This document shows, piece after piece, positions 61,691 to 64,000 of a DNA stretch of 64,000 nt. Position 1 is the stretch's first letter. The number at the start of each line of letters is the position of its first letter. The notes beneath the pieces are model-generated. The model was given only the letters and a program-made list of their open reading frames with translations. It was not told the origin of the DNA and searched no databases. The stretch comes from an uncultured Lachnospiraceae bacterium (GTDB taxonomy: Bacteria > Bacillota > Clostridia > Lachnospirales > Lachnospiraceae). The translations under genes were made by a program, and so were the position numbers. Location of the stretch: assembly GCA_900551115.1 (NCBI GenBank), contig URUY01000008.1, positions 1-64,000 of the forward strand, in the 5' to 3' direction.

Positions 61691-62974
61691 ATGAATAAAA
61701 CCAAACAAAAAGGACACCTTTATCGTTCCCTGCAGGCAATGAGTATCATCCCCCTGCTTATTTTGGGTTTGGTCATTACCGTATTCAGTTACCATACGGT
61801 GGAATCTGCCATGCATTCAGAGGTGCATACCAAATTAAAAAATATGGCTGATGCCGTTATTCTGACTTATGATCTGCTCTATCCCGGAGATTATCATTTG
61901 GAAGGCGTTACCGCCTATGAGTTTATGAAAGGAGACTATGCGCTGACCTCCGATTATTCTGTTATCGACAGACTCCACGCCGATACACAGACAGATATTA
62001 CCATCTTTTATCAGGATACCCGGATACTGACTACGCTCCGTGATGCCGATGGCAACCGCATCGTAGGCACCGGTGCCAATCTGCGCATCATAGAGGATGT
62101 CCTCTATGGGGGCCAATCCTGCTTTTACAGCAACACCATGATAGACGATGTAAAATATTTTGCTTATTATACGCCGCTGCGCAATGCGGACGGCAGCATC
62201 ATAGGCATGGTCTATGCCGGCAAGCCCTGCACGGAGGTCAATGCCGCTGTCCGTCATGCCGTTTTTCCCATTATGCTTATCGTTCTATGCAGTATATTCA
62301 TTGTCAGTCTGGTTACCTCCTTCTATACCCGCAGGCTGATTGTTACCCTTCAGAAGATACGCACCTTCCTTTCCAAGGTATCCACCGGCAATCTTTCGGA
62401 AGAGCTGGACAGCGATGTCCTGCGGCGTAATGACGAACTGAGTGAAATGGGTTATTCTGCCCTTTATATGCAGCGTTCTCTCCGCAATCTGGTGGAACAG
62501 GACACCCTGACCGAATTAAACAACCGCCGCTTTGCAGACAAACGCCTGAAACAGACGCAGATGCAGGCCAATATCCATGGAACCGGTTTTGTAGTTGCCA
62601 TAGGCGACATCGATTTCTTTAAATCGGTCAATGATACCTATGGACACGAATGCGGTGATCTGGTTCTTAAAAAAGTGGCCGGCATTTTAAAAAAGAATAT
62701 GCTGGGAAAAGGCTTCGCTGCACGCTGGGGCGGAGAGGAATTCCTCTTTCTGTTTGACAATGCGGATTTAGAAACGGCACAGAAATATGTAGAGGACCTC
62801 TTAACGGATATCCGCAATCTCACCGTAGCCTATGACGACCAGGCCATCTCCGTCACCATGACCGTCGGTCTTGCCAAAGGCGGCATCAATACCAATATTA
62901 AAGAACTGCTGCAGGAAGCTGATTCAAACCTGTATAAAGGCAAAATGAACGGCAGAAACTGTATCGTTGTCTAA
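61691..62974 (+). CDS. Membrane diguanylate cyclase, sCache-HAMP-GGDEF
   Basis: The start at 61691 (MNKTKQKGHLYRSLQAMS) follows GGAGGG. A membrane helix (20-40), an extracellular single Cache domain (45-185, ITIFYQDTRILTTLRDADGN), a second helix (195-220), a HAMP-like linker and the GGDEF domain (260-427) follow in order. The active site reads RWGGEEF, which is functional. RxxD is absent (LGKG). It should sense a small extracellular ligand and make c-di-GMP. Confidence 0.92.
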   Translation: MNKTKQKGHLYRSLQAMSIIPLLILGLVITVFSYHTVESAMHSEVHTKLKNMADAVILTYDLLYPGDYHLEGVTAYEFMKGDYALTSDYSVIDRLHADTQTDITIFYQDTRILTTLRDADGNRIVGTGANLRIIEDVLYGGQSCFYSNTMIDDVKYFAYYTPLRNADGSIIGMVYAGKPCTEVNAAVRHAVFPIMLIVLCSIFIVSLVTSFYTRRLIVTLQKIRTFLSKVSTGNLSEELDSDVLRRNDELSEMGYSALYMQRSLRNLVEQDTLTELNNRRFADKRLKQTQMQANIHGTGFVVAIGDIDFFKSVNDTYGHECGDLVLKKVAGILKKNMLGKGFAARWGGEEFLFLFDNADLETAQKYVEDLLTDIRNLTVAYDDQAISVTMTVGLAKGGINTNIKELLQEADSNLYKGKMNGRNCIVV

Positions 62975-63051
62975 AGCTTGACGGATGCCTTAAAAAAGCG
63001 TATGATAAGCACAGTTTTTACAACTGTCTTGACAGTGGAAAGGATAAACGA

Positions 63052-64000
63052 ATGGACCGACAAAATCTTACCCTGCTTACCGATCTCTATGAGCTGACCA
63101 TGATGCAGGGCTACTTTAAAAACAAAGACCAAAATGAAACTGTAATTTTTGATGCTTTTTACCGCACGAATCCCAATGACGGCGGTTATGCCATTGCGGC
63201 AGGTTTGGAACAGGTAATTGACTATGTTAAAAACCTGCGCTTTGATAAAGAAGACATTGACTATCTTGCAAGCCTTCATATCTTTGAACCGGATTTCCTT
63301 GATTATCTGAAGGACTTCCGTTTTACCGGCGATATCTATGCCATTCCCGAAGGAACCGTTATATTCCCCAGAGAACCGCTTATCAAGGTAATTGCTCCCA
63401 TTATGCAGGCACAGCTTGTAGAAACAGCCATTCTGAATATTTTAAACCACCAGAGCCTGATTGCAACCAAGGCTTCCAGAGTGTGCTTTGCCGCACAGGG
63501 AGACGGTATTATGGAATTCGGTTTAAGACGTGCCCAGGGACCGGACGCCGGCATCTACGGCGCACGTGCTGCCATGATCGGCGGCTGCATTGCCACCAGC
63601 AATGTACTTGCCGGCCAGCTTTTTGACGTTCCGGTAAAAGGTACTCATGCCCATAGCTGGATTATGAGCTTTCCCGATGAATATACTGCCTTTAAAACTT
63701 ATGCCGACATCTATCCCAATGCCTGCATTCTCTTAGTAGACACCTATGACACCTTAAAGTCCGGTGTACCCAACGCCATAAGGGTATTTAAGGAAATGCG
63801 CGAAGCAGGAATTCCCCTGACCATGTATGGTATCCGTCTTGACAGCGGCGACCTTGCTTACCTTTCCAAGAAAGCTCGCAAGATGTTAGATGCTGCCGGC
63901 TTTACTGACGCCGTTATCTCTGCTTCCAATGATCTGGATGAATACCTGATAGACAGCTTAAAGGTGCAGGGCGCTGCCATCACCTCCTGGGGTGTAGGTA
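63052..64000 (+). CDS. pncB: Nicotinate phosphoribosyltransferase (partial, continues past window)
   Basis: The start at 63052 (MDRQNLTLLTDLYELTMMQGY) follows GAAAGG. The visible 316 residues include the N-terminal TDLYELTMMQGY, FGLRRAQGPDAG, GTHAHSWIM (the phospho-His motif) and DSGDLAYLSK, the NAPRTase pattern. The enzyme makes nicotinate mononucleotide in NAD salvage. The C-terminus lies past 64000. Confidence 0.92.
   Translation, partial: MDRQNLTLLTDLYELTMMQGYFKNKDQNETVIFDAFYRTNPNDGGYAIAAGLEQVIDYVKNLRFDKEDIDYLASLHIFEPDFLDYLKDFRFTGDIYAIPEGTVIFPREPLIKVIAPIMQAQLVETAILNILNHQSLIATKASRVCFAAQGDGIMEFGLRRAQGPDAGIYGARAAMIGGCIATSNVLAGQLFDVPVKGTHAHSWIMSFPDEYTAFKTYADIYPNACILLVDTYDTLKSGVPNAIRVFKEMREAGIPLTMYGIRLDSGDLAYLSKKARKMLDAAGFTDAVISASNDLDEYLIDSLKVQGAAITSWGVG

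Noticed and set aside
1..64000. CRISPR array, rRNA or tRNA genes
   Set aside because: No regularly spaced direct repeats, rRNA segments or tRNA cloverleaf with a recognisable T-loop were noticed on either strand. A short tRNA could have been missed by eye.

Overview
The window looks like a chromosome segment of a motile, spore-forming Firmicute of the Lachnospiraceae type. The signs are strong AGGAGG ribosome sites, frequent GTG and TTG starts, a flagellin with a CsrA-type leader, a T-box leader on ileS, a class 1B PyrD/PyrK pair, a SipL-like coat morphogenesis gene and many short lipoproteins. This placement is inference from gene content; no rRNA or other marker is present.

Bases 1 to about 4950 are the end of an integrative mobile element: a cysteine-rich VLP protein (partial), an XRE regulator with a palindromic operator, a very AT-rich gene for a 1008-residue protein with a central calcineurin-like phosphoesterase domain, and a hairpin-rich, oriT-like tail. 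The element ends inside spoIIID: only the first 46 codons remain, broken inside the helix-turn-helix, with a sigma-E-like promoter still in place.

From 5.1 to 17 kb, mostly minus-strand housekeeping and envelope genes follow: a GH5 cellulase lipoprotein, a DnaQ-type exonuclease, YjbR, a CAP lipoprotein, an LTA synthase-like sulfatase, an NlpC/P60 hydrolase, asnS, an FKBP lipoprotein and cardiolipin synthase. From 17.5 to 20.2 kb lies the most interesting locus. Flagellin and csrA sit next to a segment of about 760 bp bounded by two inverted recombinase-type sites (arm, 8-bp spacer, arm). The segment carries its own small FimB-like tyrosine recombinase and a sigma-D-like promoter that now points out at csrA and flagellin. 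The flagellin leader has a GGA-loop hairpin plus a GGA Shine-Dalgarno, the arrangement of a CsrA target. I read this as a self-contained flagellar phase switch.

From 20 to 25 kb come DUF1934, murI, a GntR regulator, ispE and sipL. From 25.4 to 34.4 kb is a sugar operon (ROK kinase, GH4, NagB-like deaminase, ABC importer, GH30) divergent from a ROK repressor, with paired promoters and operators between them. One permease gene is frameshifted at a T6 run that is also a U UUU UUG slippery heptamer. A collapsed copy of sipL pieces lies at 34.65 kb.

From 35.8 to 46.8 kb are pyrD/pyrK/pyrC, a PrcB-like lipoprotein, plsC, murF, ddl, a GH9-like lipoprotein, a 169-bp MITE-like element, an amidohydrolase and a degenerate M23 (SpoIIQ-like) protein. 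From 47 to 64 kb are an EF-hand-repeat protein, a DUF368 membrane protein, an aconitase-family hydratase, a CapA-like protein, a small XRE regulator divergent from a GGDEF gene, a metallophosphoesterase, glgP, T-box-controlled ileS, a Cache-HAMP-GGDEF protein and the start of a nicotinate phosphoribosyltransferase gene.
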